Counted from the first letter of the stretch, positions 1 to 8,386 are shown. The stretch: DNA of 34,962 nt from UBA7236 sp964638865 (GCA_964638865.1 CAZXBG010000019.1:1-34962), one strand, 5' to 3'. The notes: a model not told the origin generated them from the sequence alone. Translations and numbers: made by a program.

Positions 1-387
1 TTTATCCTAAAAGTGGACATTCCTCTTTTTATATTTAGAATTCTTCTCCGGGTATCCATCATCAATAAATCAACTTTGCTACCTTTTTCATGATAAAAAG
101 GTAGCACCAAAAATCTAGTGCTTCATCCGCTGACTCCATATCCCTATTTCTTGCCACAATACGCGAAAAAGGTGCCACGCGATGGTTCATATTTTGGCTT
201 TCAAAACCTACATTAAATTAAATGGAAACAATAATTTTTTTCTGTTGGTGGCACTGGCTTTCGCTAACACCCTCCAAACATTAATACTTTGTTGGCTTAT
301 GGCTGCGAAAAGGGATATTGGAGGCATCCGATGAGGCCCGTTGACAGCCCTGGAAAAATTCTTTCTTTGGAAAATTTATTGTTTTTA
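1..387. other. Gene-poor left end of window
   Basis: I see no convincing gene here. The stretch holds a perfect 12-bp inverted repeat at 77-106, listed separately. Around 308-352 there is a GC-richer patch (GGCATCCGATGAGGCCCG and following bases) that looks like the degenerate end of a dispersed Bacteroidota element; this is an impression, not an identification. The left part may also hold the 3' flank of a gene outside the window, but no open frame supports that. Confidence 0.4.
77..106. repeat. 12-bp perfect inverted repeat (hairpin)
   Basis: TGCTACCTTTTT at 77-88 is exactly complementary to AAAAAGGTAGCA at 95-106, with a 6-base loop. No T-run follows on the plus strand and no A-run lies just before it, so it is not a typical intrinsic terminator. 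It could be a dispersed palindromic element or a processed RNA hairpin. Confidence 0.6.
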
Positions 388-591
388 TTATTGTTTAGTA
401 AAGCTAACACTCCTTACTAAGAATAACGCCCAAAACAATACGTATAAGAGCGCGGGCCACCCAAATTCAAATTCCAGTTTTTCAAAACGAAATGCAATGA
501 TTTTGATACCGGTTTTTATAGAAAATTTTCCTTGGAATAAAGGATTGTCTCCAACTTTTAATATTGACCCTTTATTCTGCTTCATTACCAT
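388..591 (-). CDS. Possible small membrane protein (67 aa)
   Basis: I do not recognise this protein and its reality is uncertain. In its favour, the ATG at 591 is preceded by GGAG eight bases upstream (GAAGGAGTTCTGTAT before the ATG), a good Shine-Dalgarno site in a window where such sites are rare. Codon choice is reasonable for the neighbourhood. Residues about 44-61 (GWPALLYVLFWALFLVRS) form a plausible membrane helix near the C-terminus, and the N-terminal half is basic. It lies 103 bp downstream of the hypothetical gene ending at 695, on the same strand. A longer frame on the opposite strand (341-817) overlaps it, but that frame also crosses the next gene and is less credible. Confidence 0.35.
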   Translation of the reverse strand: MVMKQNKGSILKVGDNPLFQGKFSIKTGIKIIAFRFEKLEFEFGWPALLYVLFWALFLVRSVSFTKQ

Positions 592-694
592 ATACAGAAC
601 TCCTTCGGTAATAGTGGGGAAACGCCATACATGGTTGCACAGACTTGATTATGATCTTACAATGAGTGCTGATTGTAACGAAATACGAATCAAA

Positions 695-1138
695 TTAGAT
701 ATCATCTTTCTCCACATCGGTTTCTTTCTTCGAAAACCAGTCTTTTATTTTTTCGAGGTGTTCTCCGAGGTCTTTTTCTTTTATAAATTTAGCGGATTGA
801 TCAAGAGCATACGCTAAAATCGATTTTAAAAAATTATTTTTGCTATTTCGTAGAATAATCCCACTTGTAGCAGCAGCCATAATAATTTTTAGCGCAGTAT
901 TGGCAATGCCGCCTTCCCCTTGCTCTTTCGGATCACTTTTTATCAGATTAAGTAATTTATTACGCGATAAGAAGTTCACAATATTTAATGCAGGTTTAAT
1001 CTTTTCCCTAAGAGAACCATAATGTTGGTTAAGGGTGTGTTCCTGTTCTTTAATTTTACCACGTAGCATTATTTTTTCTCTTTGTAAATCTTCCAAAGTT
1101 TTGATCTCCGGCTTATTACTTTGTTTCTGGCTCATCAT
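695..1138 (-). CDS. Hypothetical protein, coiled-coil N-terminus
   Basis: I do not recognise a named family. The 147-aa product begins with a charged segment likely to form a coiled coil (about residues 12-50). A small, Ala- and Ile-rich hydrophobic stretch follows near residues 81-97 (TALKIIMAAATSGIILR), and the C-terminus is charged. That layout suggests a membrane-associated or amphipathic helical protein. Its start overlaps the end of the upstream holin-X-like gene by about 20 bp, so the two are probably co-translated and may work together. Such pairs occur in Bacteroidota next to envelope-stress-type genes, but no function can be assigned from the sequence. Translation could start at either of two consecutive ATGs (1138 or 1135). 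Confidence 0.75.
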   Translation of the reverse strand: MMSQKQSNKPEIKTLEDLQREKIMLRGKIKEQEHTLNQHYGSLREKIKPALNIVNFLSRNKLLNLIKSDPKEQGEGGIANTALKIIMAAATSGIILRNSKNNFLKSILAYALDQSAKFIKEKDLGEHLEKIKDWFSKKETDVEKDDI

Positions 1139-1490
1139 TACTGAATTGATTGATGAAATAATTTATCATTTTTTTGCGCATTGATCCTTTTCCTAACCAC
1201 AAAATTAATAAAGCGATCAATAAATAAAATCCGGCCAATACTCCGAAACCTGCAGCAGTGTTATGCAAAATATTTCCTAATAAATAGGACAAGGCAAAGG
1301 AGCCGAAGATAAAAAACAATACAAGAAAAATTACCGCAGCTCCTTTTGTAATTAAATTTGCAAGGGCGATAGATATCTTTTCGGTAATGTTAAGTTGAAT
1401 TAATTGCAGGCGTAAATTGATATATTCTTTTACGTCGTCAACCATTTCATTGATATTATCTTCCTGGTCGTTTTGTTTTTCGTTGCTCAT
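1116..1490 (-). CDS. Phage-holin-X-like (DUF1469-type) membrane protein
   Basis: This 124-aa protein has a charged N-terminus, an amphipathic segment (VKEYINLRLQLIQLNITEK, about 20-38) and two strong membrane helices at roughly residues 50-72 and 78-99, followed by a short basic and acidic tail. The layout matches the Actinobacterial holin-X / DUF1469 superfamily of small two-helix proteins. That superfamily is widespread on bacterial chromosomes and is not evidence of a prophage; no phage genes surround it. It lies 49 bp downstream of the AI-2E-family gene and overlaps the following hypothetical gene, so a small operon is likely. Its molecular role is unknown; membrane-envelope association is the safest inference. 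Confidence 0.7.
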   Translation of the reverse strand: MSNEKQNDQEDNINEMVDDVKEYINLRLQLIQLNITEKISIALANLITKGAAVIFLVLFFIFGSFALSYLLGNILHNTAAGFGVLAGFYLLIALLILWLGKGSMRKKMINYFINQFSNDEPETK

Positions 1491-1539
1491 ATACCATTTT
1501 TGAAATGTGAATTAATGTTTACAATATTTTTAATAATAG

Positions 1540-2577
1540 TTATTCTTCCTCTCCCTCTAATGCACTTATTTCTAACCGGTTCGCCTTAAATATTTTAACC
1601 AGGATAATAAATAAACTTAATAGTAATGGTCCATATAAAATTCCGAGTATTCCGAACAGTGGAATACCTATCACAACACCTACAATAGTTATCAAAGGGT
1701 GTGTATTGGCAATTTTTTTACCGATGGCCATACGAATAAAATTATCTATGGTTGTAACGATCATGTAACCATATATAATAATTCCAAAACCCGCAACCAT
1801 GTTTCCATTTGAGATTTCTATGATCCCTGCAGGGATAAATATGATAGGAGCTCCAAAAAGTGGTATCATGGAAAGAAAGATACCTATCACCCCCCAAAAA
1901 ATAGGATCAGAAATTCCAAAGAGCCAAAAACCTAGGCCTAAAAGAGAACCCTGAATTATTGCAATAAATCCTTGCCCTAAAATATTAGAATAGGTCATGT
2001 TGCGCAATTCAGAACCAATAGTGAGGGAATCATTCCTCTTAAAGGGTAAATAATTCACCAATCCTCTTTCAAATTCCCGGAAATATTTGACAGTAAAGTA
2101 TAAAGTGAAATACATTACGATTATTTGAATAAAGGTACTGGCTGCTCCATTAATGATGGAGGTGACAAATCCAGCTGCCTGTGACTTTATCGAAGCAATG
2201 GTATTAGCGATCAGATCCGGATCGTTTAGTTTTTCTGTAGCAAATTTATTAATATTCTCAAATATCAACTCTGTTTGTTCAGGATGGTCTACATAAAACA
2301 TCACCCTGCCGGTAATCAGTTTAATAAGTAAGAAAATGGGGATAATCAAACATACAAAGGAAAGTATTAGAATAAGGGCCGTGGAAAGGCTTTTGTTCCA
2401 CTTCTTTTTTTCCTGTAGGTAAATATTAAATGGACGGAAAATAACATAAATTATAATAGCACCTAAAAATCCGCTTACTATGCGGTTCAAACCAATGGAT
2501 ATACAAATAGCGAGGAGTATCAGAATAATAAGGATAAAATTATTCCGTTGTTTCATGGCTTGAACAGAGAGTGGCAT
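1540..2577 (-). CDS. AI-2E family transporter (PF01594-like)
   Basis: This is a polytopic inner-membrane protein of 345 aa with about seven or eight membrane helices. The pattern is typical of the AI-2E/TqsA/PerM family: a helical pair at the N-terminus, a long cytoplasmic or periplasmic amphipathic segment in the middle (about residues 95-145), and a glycine-rich C-terminal half including GVIGIFLSMIPLFGAPIIF and GPLLLSLFIILVKIF. The family includes autoinducer-2 exporters and cation/proton antiporters, so the substrate cannot be assigned. The start is ambiguous: ATG at 2577 gives the length stated, while ATG at 2556 (MKQRNNF) would begin just before the first helix and is equally plausible. 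The downstream holin-X-like gene is 49 bp away on the same strand. Confidence 0.85.
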   Translation of the reverse strand: MPLSVQAMKQRNNFILIILILLAICISIGLNRIVSGFLGAIIIYVIFRPFNIYLQEKKKWNKSLSTALILILSFVCLIIPIFLLIKLITGRVMFYVDHPEQTELIFENINKFATEKLNDPDLIANTIASIKSQAAGFVTSIINGAASTFIQIIVMYFTLYFTVKYFREFERGLVNYLPFKRNDSLTIGSELRNMTYSNILGQGFIAIIQGSLLGLGFWLFGISDPIFWGVIGIFLSMIPLFGAPIIFIPAGIIEISNGNMVAGFGIIIYGYMIVTTIDNFIRMAIGKKIANTHPLITIVGVVIGIPLFGILGILYGPLLLSLFIILVKIFKANRLEISALEGEEE

Positions 2578-2698
2578 ATTGAGATTTTTACGTTAAAAGT
2601 AAGAAATTATTCAAACTTTGAACCAATCTAATTCCAACTGTGCCATCCGGACTTTTTTTTACCTTAACCCTGAAATCAATAAACATTGAGCCTTAAAA

Positions 2699-2715
2699 AA
2701 TGTAAAAGATACATT
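2699..2715 (-). terminator. Weak terminator at the end of yidC
   Basis: On the minus strand AATGTA and TACATT form a 6-bp AT-rich stem with a 5-base loop, followed by four more T. The stem includes part of the yidC stop codon. It is weak, so termination here is only a suggestion. Confidence 0.3.
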
Positions 2716-4648
2716 ACTTCTTTTTCTTCGTTTGTTGCTCTTTATTGCCCTTCAGTGCTTGTTGTTGTCTCATCGCATCTTCCAGTCGTTTTGCAAAACC
2801 CGATTTTTGTTTTTCCGGCTTGGCTTTGTTTTCCTGAATGCGGCGATGAATTTCATCATCATTAATAAAGAACCTTCTGATGCTCCATTGTTGTGCAAAG
2901 GTTACTACGTTACTCACAAAATAATAGTAAGTTAAACCGGCAGGAGAGCTATTCAGGAAGAAAAAGAAGAATATAGGAGTAATATACTGTATTGTTTTCA
3001 TTGGACCTGTTAGCTGTGTTGTATTTTGCATGTTCAAGCGAATATAAAATACAGAACTGATGGTCATTAAAATACAGAAAATACTGATATGGCTACCTAT
3101 GAATGGAATTTCTGTCCCCCATTGAATAATATCATCATAAGTGGAAAGATCATCTGCCCATAAAAAAGATTGTTGTCTTAATTCTATGCTCCCCGGAAAA
3201 AGGCGAAACATTGCAATAAGAATTGGCATCGATAGTAAAGTAGGTATACATCCACCCAAAGGATTTACACCTGCTTTGCGGAATAATTTTAATTGTTCTT
3301 GCCCTAATTTCGCCTGATCATCTTTATATTTTTCTCTAATTTCGGCTACCTCCGGATTTAATACCCGCATTTTTGCCATGGATAAATAAGAGCGATAGGT
3401 GAGTGGCGTTAATGCAAGTTTTAAGATAAGAGTCATTAATAAAATGATCAATCCATAATTACCAATAAAACTACTCAGCCAATTAAATAAGGGAATGATT
3501 GCAAAAGTATTTATCCAGCCAATTGCTCCGGATCCTGTTGGGATAATTGTTTCAAGCCCAATTTCCAATGCATTTAAATTCTGATAATCGTTTGGTGCCA
3601 AATACCATTGCATTGGAAAATCAAAGGAACTCTTATTATTAAATGTGATATATAATTCTGTATTGCAGCGTTTCACATAATCGGAAGAATCCTCATCCAT
3701 GTAAACATCAATCTTGCCTTTATTTTCAAATTTATCTTTTGCAATAAGCGTGCTGTTAAAAAATTGTTGCTGACAACTTACCCATTTAATTGGAGCTTCG
3801 AATTTTATTTCGCCATTGGTGTTTTTATAATCTACATTTCCATCTTCATTGCTGAAATACAATTTCGAATATTGACGTTCATATTTAATATTTTTTTCTT
3901 GTTCCTGCATTTCATTCTTCCAATGGAGAATGATAATAGGATCGCGACCAGGAATTATTTCTTGAAATTCTGTAAGTTTTAAATTATAGTCGATAAGGTA
4001 ATTAGTTCCTGTAAAAGCATAAATTTGTTGAAGAGTTCTGCCATTACCCAGATCAGCAGTGAATGTTATTGATTTACCATCGGTAGTTTTGGCGGCAGTA
4101 AAATATAATTCCTCGGTATTAATTACTTTATTTTGGTCGTAATAAAAATTATAATTAAAACGGTTTTTATTTCCGCCTATAACATCCAATACTCCGCCAT
4201 CATAATTCTTGTATTTTTTAAGTTCTGCTTTATGTATTGTTCCGCCTTTATTATTAAATACAATTTTGATTAAATCATTTTCAATGGAATCTAATTTTTC
4301 AGTTCCCTGCATAACAGAAGCGAAAGGACCGAAGGATGCATTTTTTTTGCTGAGTTTAATAGAATCTTCCAATCTTATCAAAGCCTCAGCGGAAAGATTT
4401 CTTTTAAGGCTATCCGGAATCAATGTAGAAATAGTAGTAATCGCACTTGATCCGCTGTCTATTTTTACCGGATTATTTGCCAGATAAACAGAGTCTGCTA
4501 TCCTTTTTACATTTTTAATAGAATCCTCTGTATGTTGAATTTTGGCTTGTTCAAGTCTGATGCGGTTGGCATCGCGACTCTGGAACACAAAAAATACTAC
4601 AATCAGGATTCCCAGCAAGACGAAACCAATTACGTTATTACGATCCAT
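2714..4648 (-). CDS. yidC: Membrane protein insertase YidC
   Basis: YidC inserts and folds inner-membrane proteins, alone or with the Sec translocon. The 644-aa product has the Gram-negative layout: an N-terminal helix (about residues 4-21), a large periplasmic beta-rich P1 domain (about 85-360) and the conserved 60KD_IMP core with five helices (about 375-585). The core carries the groove Arg in LTPLTYRSYLSMAKM and the cytoplasmic hairpin that follows, plus the GGCIPTLLSMPILIAMF region. The C-terminus is lysine-rich and fits a ribosome-contacting tail. It lies downstream of pyrG on the same strand but has its own canonical promoter (4670-4700). The canonical rpmH-rnpA-yidD neighbours are absent, as is common in Bacteroidota. 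Confidence 0.96.
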   Translation of the reverse strand: MDRNNVIGFVLLGILIVVFFVFQSRDANRIRLEQAKIQHTEDSIKNVKRIADSVYLANNPVKIDSGSSAITTISTLIPDSLKRNLSAEALIRLEDSIKLSKKNASFGPFASVMQGTEKLDSIENDLIKIVFNNKGGTIHKAELKKYKNYDGGVLDVIGGNKNRFNYNFYYDQNKVINTEELYFTAAKTTDGKSITFTADLGNGRTLQQIYAFTGTNYLIDYNLKLTEFQEIIPGRDPIIILHWKNEMQEQEKNIKYERQYSKLYFSNEDGNVDYKNTNGEIKFEAPIKWVSCQQQFFNSTLIAKDKFENKGKIDVYMDEDSSDYVKRCNTELYITFNNKSSFDFPMQWYLAPNDYQNLNALEIGLETIIPTGSGAIGWINTFAIIPLFNWLSSFIGNYGLIILLMTLILKLALTPLTYRSYLSMAKMRVLNPEVAEIREKYKDDQAKLGQEQLKLFRKAGVNPLGGCIPTLLSMPILIAMFRLFPGSIELRQQSFLWADDLSTYDDIIQWGTEIPFIGSHISIFCILMTISSVFYIRLNMQNTTQLTGPMKTIQYITPIFFFFFLNSSPAGLTYYYFVSNVVTFAQQWSIRRFFINDDEIHRRIQENKAKPEKQKSGFAKRLEDAMRQQQALKGNKEQQTKKKK

Positions 4649-4669
4649 TGAATTTTAATAATTGAGCGG

Positions 4670-4700
4670 CAAAGTTAGGTTATGATAGGCCATTGACAAA
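4670..4700 (-). promoter_or_regulatory. Bacteroidota-type promoter of yidC
   Basis: On the minus strand there is TTTG (4700-4697), a spacer of exactly 19 bases, and TAACTTTG (4677-4670). This fits the TTTG / TAnnTTTG pattern of the major Bacteroidota sigma factor. The yidC ATG at 4648 lies about 22 bases past the -7 box, giving a short leader. Confidence 0.7.
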
Positions 4701-4769
4701 GAAAAGTTTGAAATACAGCCTGTTTAGGTAGTATAGGACGATCTATTTCAGAAATTATTGGTGCTCCAA

Positions 4770-6401
4770 TTATTTCATCGCCTTTTTGTCCTTAAACTCC
4801 ATAGCAGCCTTGATAAATGCAACAAATAAGGGATGTGGATTTTCTACCTTACTCTTTAATTCGGGGTGAAACTGCACGCCGATAAACCAGGGGTGATCCT
4901 TCACCTCCACAATTTCCACCAAATTTTGTTGAGGATTGATACCTACTGCTATCATACCTTTCCCCTCAAAGTCTTTGAGGTAAGTATTATTGAATTCGTA
5001 TCGATGGCGATGTCGTTCGGTGATATTTTGCGATTTGTAGATATCAAAAGTCTTCGTCTTTTTGAACAAACGGCAATCATAACTTCCCAAGCGCATGGTG
5101 CCGCCTTTTTCCTTCACGTGTTTTTGTTCCTCCATCATGTCGATCACCGGAAATTTGGTTTTCGGGTTCATTTCGGTGGAATGTGCACCTTTCATCTTCA
5201 AAACATTTCTTCCAAACTCAATAACAGCGCACTGCATTCCGAGACAAATTCCGAAAAAAGGAATTTTTTGTTCCCGAACAAATTGAATTGCAGTAATTTT
5301 TCCTTCTATTCCTCTGTCGCCAAAACCGGGAGCAACCAGAACGCCATCCAGTTCACCCAACTTTTCGCGGACATTGTTTTCATTAATATGTTCGCTTTGA
5401 ATGGAAATTACTTCCACCTTACATTCATTTGCTGCACCCGCATGTATAAAAGATTCTAATATAGATTTATAAGCATCCTGCAACTCCACATATTTTCCCA
5501 CCAAACCAACCCTAACCGAGTTTGTAGGATTTTTTAAGCGCGATAAAAATATTTTCCAATTTTTAAGATCCGGATCGTTCTTTTTAGGAAGTTTGAGTTT
5601 TGCAAGCACAATCTCATCTGCATTTTCCTCCAACAGGTGAAGCGGCACGTCATATATGGTTTTCACGTCAATTGCCTCAATAACAGAATTCACGTTAACG
5701 TTGCAAAAAAGCGCCAATTTTCTTCTGATATCCTTAGAAAGCGGATGTTCAGTGCGACAAACTAAAATATCTGCCTGAATACCACTTTCCAACAACATTT
5801 TAACAGAGTGCTGTGTAGGTTTAGTTTTTAATTCTTGCGCAGAACTTAAATAAGGAATTAACGTAAGATGAATAATAAGGCATCTTTTTTCGCCAAGTTT
5901 CCATTTTAATTGTCGAACCGCTTCTATATAGGGCAGTGATTCAATATCACCAACAGTACCGCCAATTTCAGTGATCACGATATCATTTTCCCCGTTTTCG
6001 CCGAGCAATAACATGCGTCGCTGGATTTCATCAGTAATATGTGGAATTACCTGAACCGTTTTACCTAAAAATTCGCCTGCCCGTTCCCGGTTAATAACAT
6101 TTTGATAAACTGCGCCTGTGGTAACATTATTTGCCTGCGAAGTTTCTATTCCCAGGAATCGTTCGTAGTGGCCAAGATCCAGATCTGTTTCTGCTCCATC
6201 TTCGGTAACATAACATTCGCCATGTTCGTACGGATTGAGTGTTCCCGGATCAACATTGATATAGGGATCAAATTTCTGAATGGTTACTCTAAAACCACGG
6301 GCCTGTAAAAGTTTGGCCAATGATGCGGAAAAAATACCTTTTCCAAGAGAAGACGTTACGCCACCCGTAACGAAGATATATCTAGATTGTTCATTCTTCA
6401 T
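4770..6401 (-). CDS. pyrG: CTP synthase
   Basis: PyrG converts UTP to CTP with ATP and glutamine in the cytosol, the last step of de novo pyrimidine synthesis. The 543-aa length is normal. The amidoligase domain (about 1-275) has the P-loop GGVTSSLGKG at 13-22. The class I glutaminase domain (about 297-535) has the nucleophile Cys386 in FFGICLGMQ, and His512 and Glu514 in VQFHPEL. No key residue is missing. It sits alone with about 120 bp before yidC and a repeat-filled spacer upstream. A near-consensus -7 box (TACCTTTA, 6418-6411) lies just before the start, but no matching -33 element is visible. Confidence 0.97.
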   Translation of the reverse strand: MKNEQSRYIFVTGGVTSSLGKGIFSASLAKLLQARGFRVTIQKFDPYINVDPGTLNPYEHGECYVTEDGAETDLDLGHYERFLGIETSQANNVTTGAVYQNVINRERAGEFLGKTVQVIPHITDEIQRRMLLLGENGENDIVITEIGGTVGDIESLPYIEAVRQLKWKLGEKRCLIIHLTLIPYLSSAQELKTKPTQHSVKMLLESGIQADILVCRTEHPLSKDIRRKLALFCNVNVNSVIEAIDVKTIYDVPLHLLEENADEIVLAKLKLPKKNDPDLKNWKIFLSRLKNPTNSVRVGLVGKYVELQDAYKSILESFIHAGAANECKVEVISIQSEHINENNVREKLGELDGVLVAPGFGDRGIEGKITAIQFVREQKIPFFGICLGMQCAVIEFGRNVLKMKGAHSTEMNPKTKFPVIDMMEEQKHVKEKGGTMRLGSYDCRLFKKTKTFDIYKSQNITERHRHRYEFNNTYLKDFEGKGMIAVGINPQQNLVEIVEVKDHPWFIGVQFHPELKSKVENPHPLFVAFIKAAMEFKDKKAMK

Positions 6402-6484
6402 AACGGGCTATAAAGGTAGGTAAATATAATGGCTGCATGTATTAACATGGTGTTGGTAATCGAAAAAATGTGAATGGAGCTCTC

Positions 6485-6515
6485 GACTTCACAGGTTTAG
6501 TAAACCTGTGAGGTC
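6485..6515. repeat. 31-bp palindrome, CACAGGTTTA type, copy 1
   Basis: CACAGGTTTA (6490-6499), one central G, and TAAACCTGTG (6501-6510) form a perfect stem. With the flanks the stem is 15 bp with one mismatch. It belongs to the same family as 6619-6649 and 14590-14621. Confidence 0.75.
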
Positions 6516-6541
6516 TGAGGGAAGGGAACTGTTTATGTCAA

Positions 6542-6590
6542 AGGATAAGAGGTCAGGGGTCAGGGGTAAAGGGTTAAGGATCAATGTTAA
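6542..6590. repeat. 7-bp-period tandem array, seven units
   Basis: Read in sevens from 6542 the units are AGGATAA, GAGGTCA, GGGGTCA, GGGGTAA, AGGGTTA, AGGATCA and ATGTTAA, with consensus close to RGGGTMA. The array is degenerate but keeps its phase for 49 bp. Confidence 0.55.
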
Positions 6591-6618
6591 AGGAAGCCTC
6601 GAAGCATTCGAAGCCCTC

Positions 6619-6649
6619 GACCTCACAGGTTTCAGGAACCTATGAGGTC
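6619..6649. repeat. 31-bp palindrome, copy 2
   Basis: GACCTCACAGGTT at 6619-6631 pairs with AACCTATGAGGTC at 6637-6649 with one mismatch across 13 bp. It has the same length and core as copy 1 at 6485-6515. Confidence 0.75.
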
Positions 6650-6688
6650 TGACGTAAAGAGTCAGACCCACGTAGCATGAAGCATAGG

Positions 6689-6715
6689 CCTAACAGGATT
6701 CCTAAACCTGTTAGG
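6689..6715. repeat. Palindrome, CCTAACAGG variant
   Basis: CCTAACAGG (6689-6697) pairs perfectly with CCTGTTAGG (6707-6715). It looks like a sequence variant of the CTCACAGG palindromes nearby. Confidence 0.65.
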
Positions 6716-6716
6716 T

Positions 6717-6737
6717 CCTCAGAACCCAGAACTCAGA
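6717..6737 (-). repeat. Three units of a TCTGNGT heptad repeat
   Basis: On the plus strand the units are CCTCAGA, ACCCAGA and ACTCAGA. On the minus strand they read TCTGAGT, TCTGGGT, TCTGAGG, matching the seven-unit array at 14318-14366. Confidence 0.6.
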
Positions 6738-6762
6738 ACACATTTCTCCTTAATTTTACAAA

Positions 6763-7644
6763 ATGACTTTCAGATCAGGTTATGTAAATATTATCGGGAA
6801 ACCCAATGTTGGGAAATCTACTTTGATGAATGTTTTGGTGGGGGAAAAACTTTCGATTATTAGTCCGAAGGCGCAAACTACCAGAAAAAGAATTCTCGGT
6901 ATTGTTACGGAGGTAAATTCGCAGATCGTTTTTTCTGATACTCCGGGAATAATAGATTCGCCGGAATATAAATTACACAGTTGGATGAACGACCAGGTGA
7001 AAGCTGCACTTCAGGATGCGGATATCATTTTATTTATGACAGATCCCTGGGATAGAATTAATGATCAACATGAAATTATTCAGCAATTAAATAAAAGTGT
7101 TATTCCCGTTATTGTAATCATAAATAAAACAGATGCAATTACACAGCCAAAAACATTGGAATTAATTGCAAACTGGAAAGAAATTTTACCGGGAAAAGAA
7201 GTGCTGCCAATTTCTGCACAGGAAAAAACAAATATTGATGTTTTATTAAAATTAATTTCCTCCCAATTACCGGAACATCCGCCTTATTTTGATCCGGAAG
7301 AAATTACTGATCAATCGGAAAGATTTATTGCGGCAGAAATTGTAAGAGAAAAAATATTTTACAATTACAAACAAGAAATTCCCTATTCGGTAGAAGTTGC
7401 CATTGAAGAATACAAAGACAAAGAAACATTAATTGCAATTCGCGCAGTTATTTATGTGAGTAAAGAAACACACAAATCGATCATTATCGGTAAAGGTGGA
7501 TTGGCAATTAAAAAAGTTGGAATTGAAGCGCGTTTAGATATAGAAAAATTCACCGGCAGAAAAATATTTCTCGAATTATTTGTGAAGGTGAAAGAGAATT
7601 GGAAAAATGAGGATAGGAGTTTGAAGTATTTTGGATATAACTGA
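6763..7644 (+). CDS. era: GTPase Era
   Basis: Era is an essential GTPase that binds the 3' end of 16S rRNA and assists 30S subunit maturation. The 293-aa length is normal. The G domain shows G1 GKPNVGKST (12-20), the switch I region with TTRKRILG (39-46), G3 DTPG (59-62) and G4 NKTD (121-124). The C-terminal KH domain has the IIIGKGGLAIKKVG loop near residue 240 and ends in the usual LELFVKVKENWK stretch. The ATG follows an AT-rich stretch after the repeat spacer. It is transcribed divergently from pyrG and is followed at once by a long repeat array, with no terminator I can recognise before it. Confidence 0.97.
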   Translation: MTFRSGYVNIIGKPNVGKSTLMNVLVGEKLSIISPKAQTTRKRILGIVTEVNSQIVFSDTPGIIDSPEYKLHSWMNDQVKAALQDADIILFMTDPWDRINDQHEIIQQLNKSVIPVIVIINKTDAITQPKTLELIANWKEILPGKEVLPISAQEKTNIDVLLKLISSQLPEHPPYFDPEEITDQSERFIAAEIVREKIFYNYKQEIPYSVEVAIEEYKDKETLIAIRAVIYVSKETHKSIIIGKGGLAIKKVGIEARLDIEKFTGRKIFLELFVKVKENWKNEDRSLKYFGYN

Positions 7645-7658
7645 TTGCGATGAGTTTT

Positions 7659-8260
7659 TCTCACAAAGGCGCAAATCCGCAAAGATGTGGTTTGTGTTTA
7701 AAATGCGAATCTCATTTTATTTTTTCTCCCAATATTATAATTAAATTGCAATTTACATTGTATTTTTCTTGGCGGCTTTGCGTGAAATTTTTTTATTTTT
7801 TCTCGCAAAGGCGCAAAGTCGCAAAGATGTGGTTTGTGTTTAAAATGCGAATCTCATTTTATTTTTTCTCCCAANNNNNNNNNNNNNNNNNNNNNNNNNN
7901 NNNNNNNNNNNNNNNNNNNNNNNNNNNNNNNNNNNNNNNNNNNNNNNNNNNNNNNNNNNNNNNNNNNNNNNNNNCGCAAAGATGTGGTTTGTGTTTAAAA
8001 TGCGAATCTCATTTTATTTTTTCTCCCAATATTATAATTAAATTGCAATTTACATTGTATTTTTCTTGGCGGCTTTGCGTGAAATTTTTTTATTTTTTCT
8101 CGCAAAGGCGCAAAGGCGCAAAGATATAGGATGTGTTTAAAATGCGAATCTCATTTTATTTTTTTCGCGCAATGTTTTATCTAAATTCCAATTTACATTG
8201 TATTTTTCTTTGCGCCTTTGCGTGACATTTTTTTTCTCGAGGCGCAAAGCCTCAAAGACT
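7659..8260. repeat. 142-bp tandem repeat array
   Basis: Copies start near 7659, 7801, inside the gap, 8098 and 8235 (partial). The spacing 7659-7801 is 142 bp, and the marker AGATGTGG (7683, 7825, 7980) recurs as AGATATAGG at 8122, again 142 bp after 7980. The first three copies are almost identical; the fourth and the partial fifth have diverged. At unit borders a GCGGCTTTGCG or CTTTGCGCCTTTGCG arm faces CGCAAAGGCGC across an AT-rich loop, so each junction can fold into a hairpin. The units contain no open frame with protein-like character. Confidence 0.85.
7875..7974. other. Assembly gap of exactly 100 N
   Basis: The run is exactly 100 N, the usual placeholder for a gap of unknown size, and both flanks are repeat copies. 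If the 142-bp period continues, the true missing length would be 87 bp plus a whole number of units. Confidence 0.95.
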
Positions 8261-8378
8261 GAATTTAATTACCAATATTTATCAATTATTCCTTCATTTT
8301 AACTCCACTGTGCCATCTGATTTATCCACAAAGATTCGTTGCATTTGGAAACTTATTAAAATTTATACCAGCGATGAT

Positions 8379-8386
8379 TAACTTTG
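8379..8386 (+). promoter_or_regulatory. Putative -7 box of trxB
   Basis: TAACTTTG matches TAnnTTTG exactly and lies 30 bases before the trxB ATG. No TTG or TTTG is found at the expected distance upstream, so only half the promoter is supported. Confidence 0.4.

Larger units (their letters stand above)
6402..6762. other. Repeat-rich divergent spacer pyrG/era
   Basis: This 361-bp spacer between two divergent housekeeping genes has no credible gene. It holds three palindromes (6485-6515, 6619-6649, 6689-6715), a seven-unit array with a 7-bp period (6542-6590) and three units of a second 7-bp repeat (6717-6737). The era start follows TTAATTTTAC, a partial match to a -7 box. Confidence 0.7.

Noticed and set aside
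341..817. 158-aa plus-strand frame
   Set aside because: It overlaps the minus-strand hypothetical gene and the better-supported small frame, starts with a rare codon and has no recognisable character.
1116..1490. Prophage remnant suggested by the holin-like protein
   Set aside because: Holin-X-like proteins are common on bacterial chromosomes and no other phage gene is nearby.
7650..8129. Plus-strand frame through the repeats and the N block
   Set aside because: It is an artefact: it repeats with the 142-bp units and crosses 100 undetermined bases.
7659..8260. CRISPR array
   Set aside because: Whole 142-bp units repeat with no variable spacers, and no cas genes are present.
2638..8317. Shared 11-mer ACTGTGCCATC at about 2637 and 8307
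   Set aside because: It is too short and too few copies to separate from chance, and the flanks differ.
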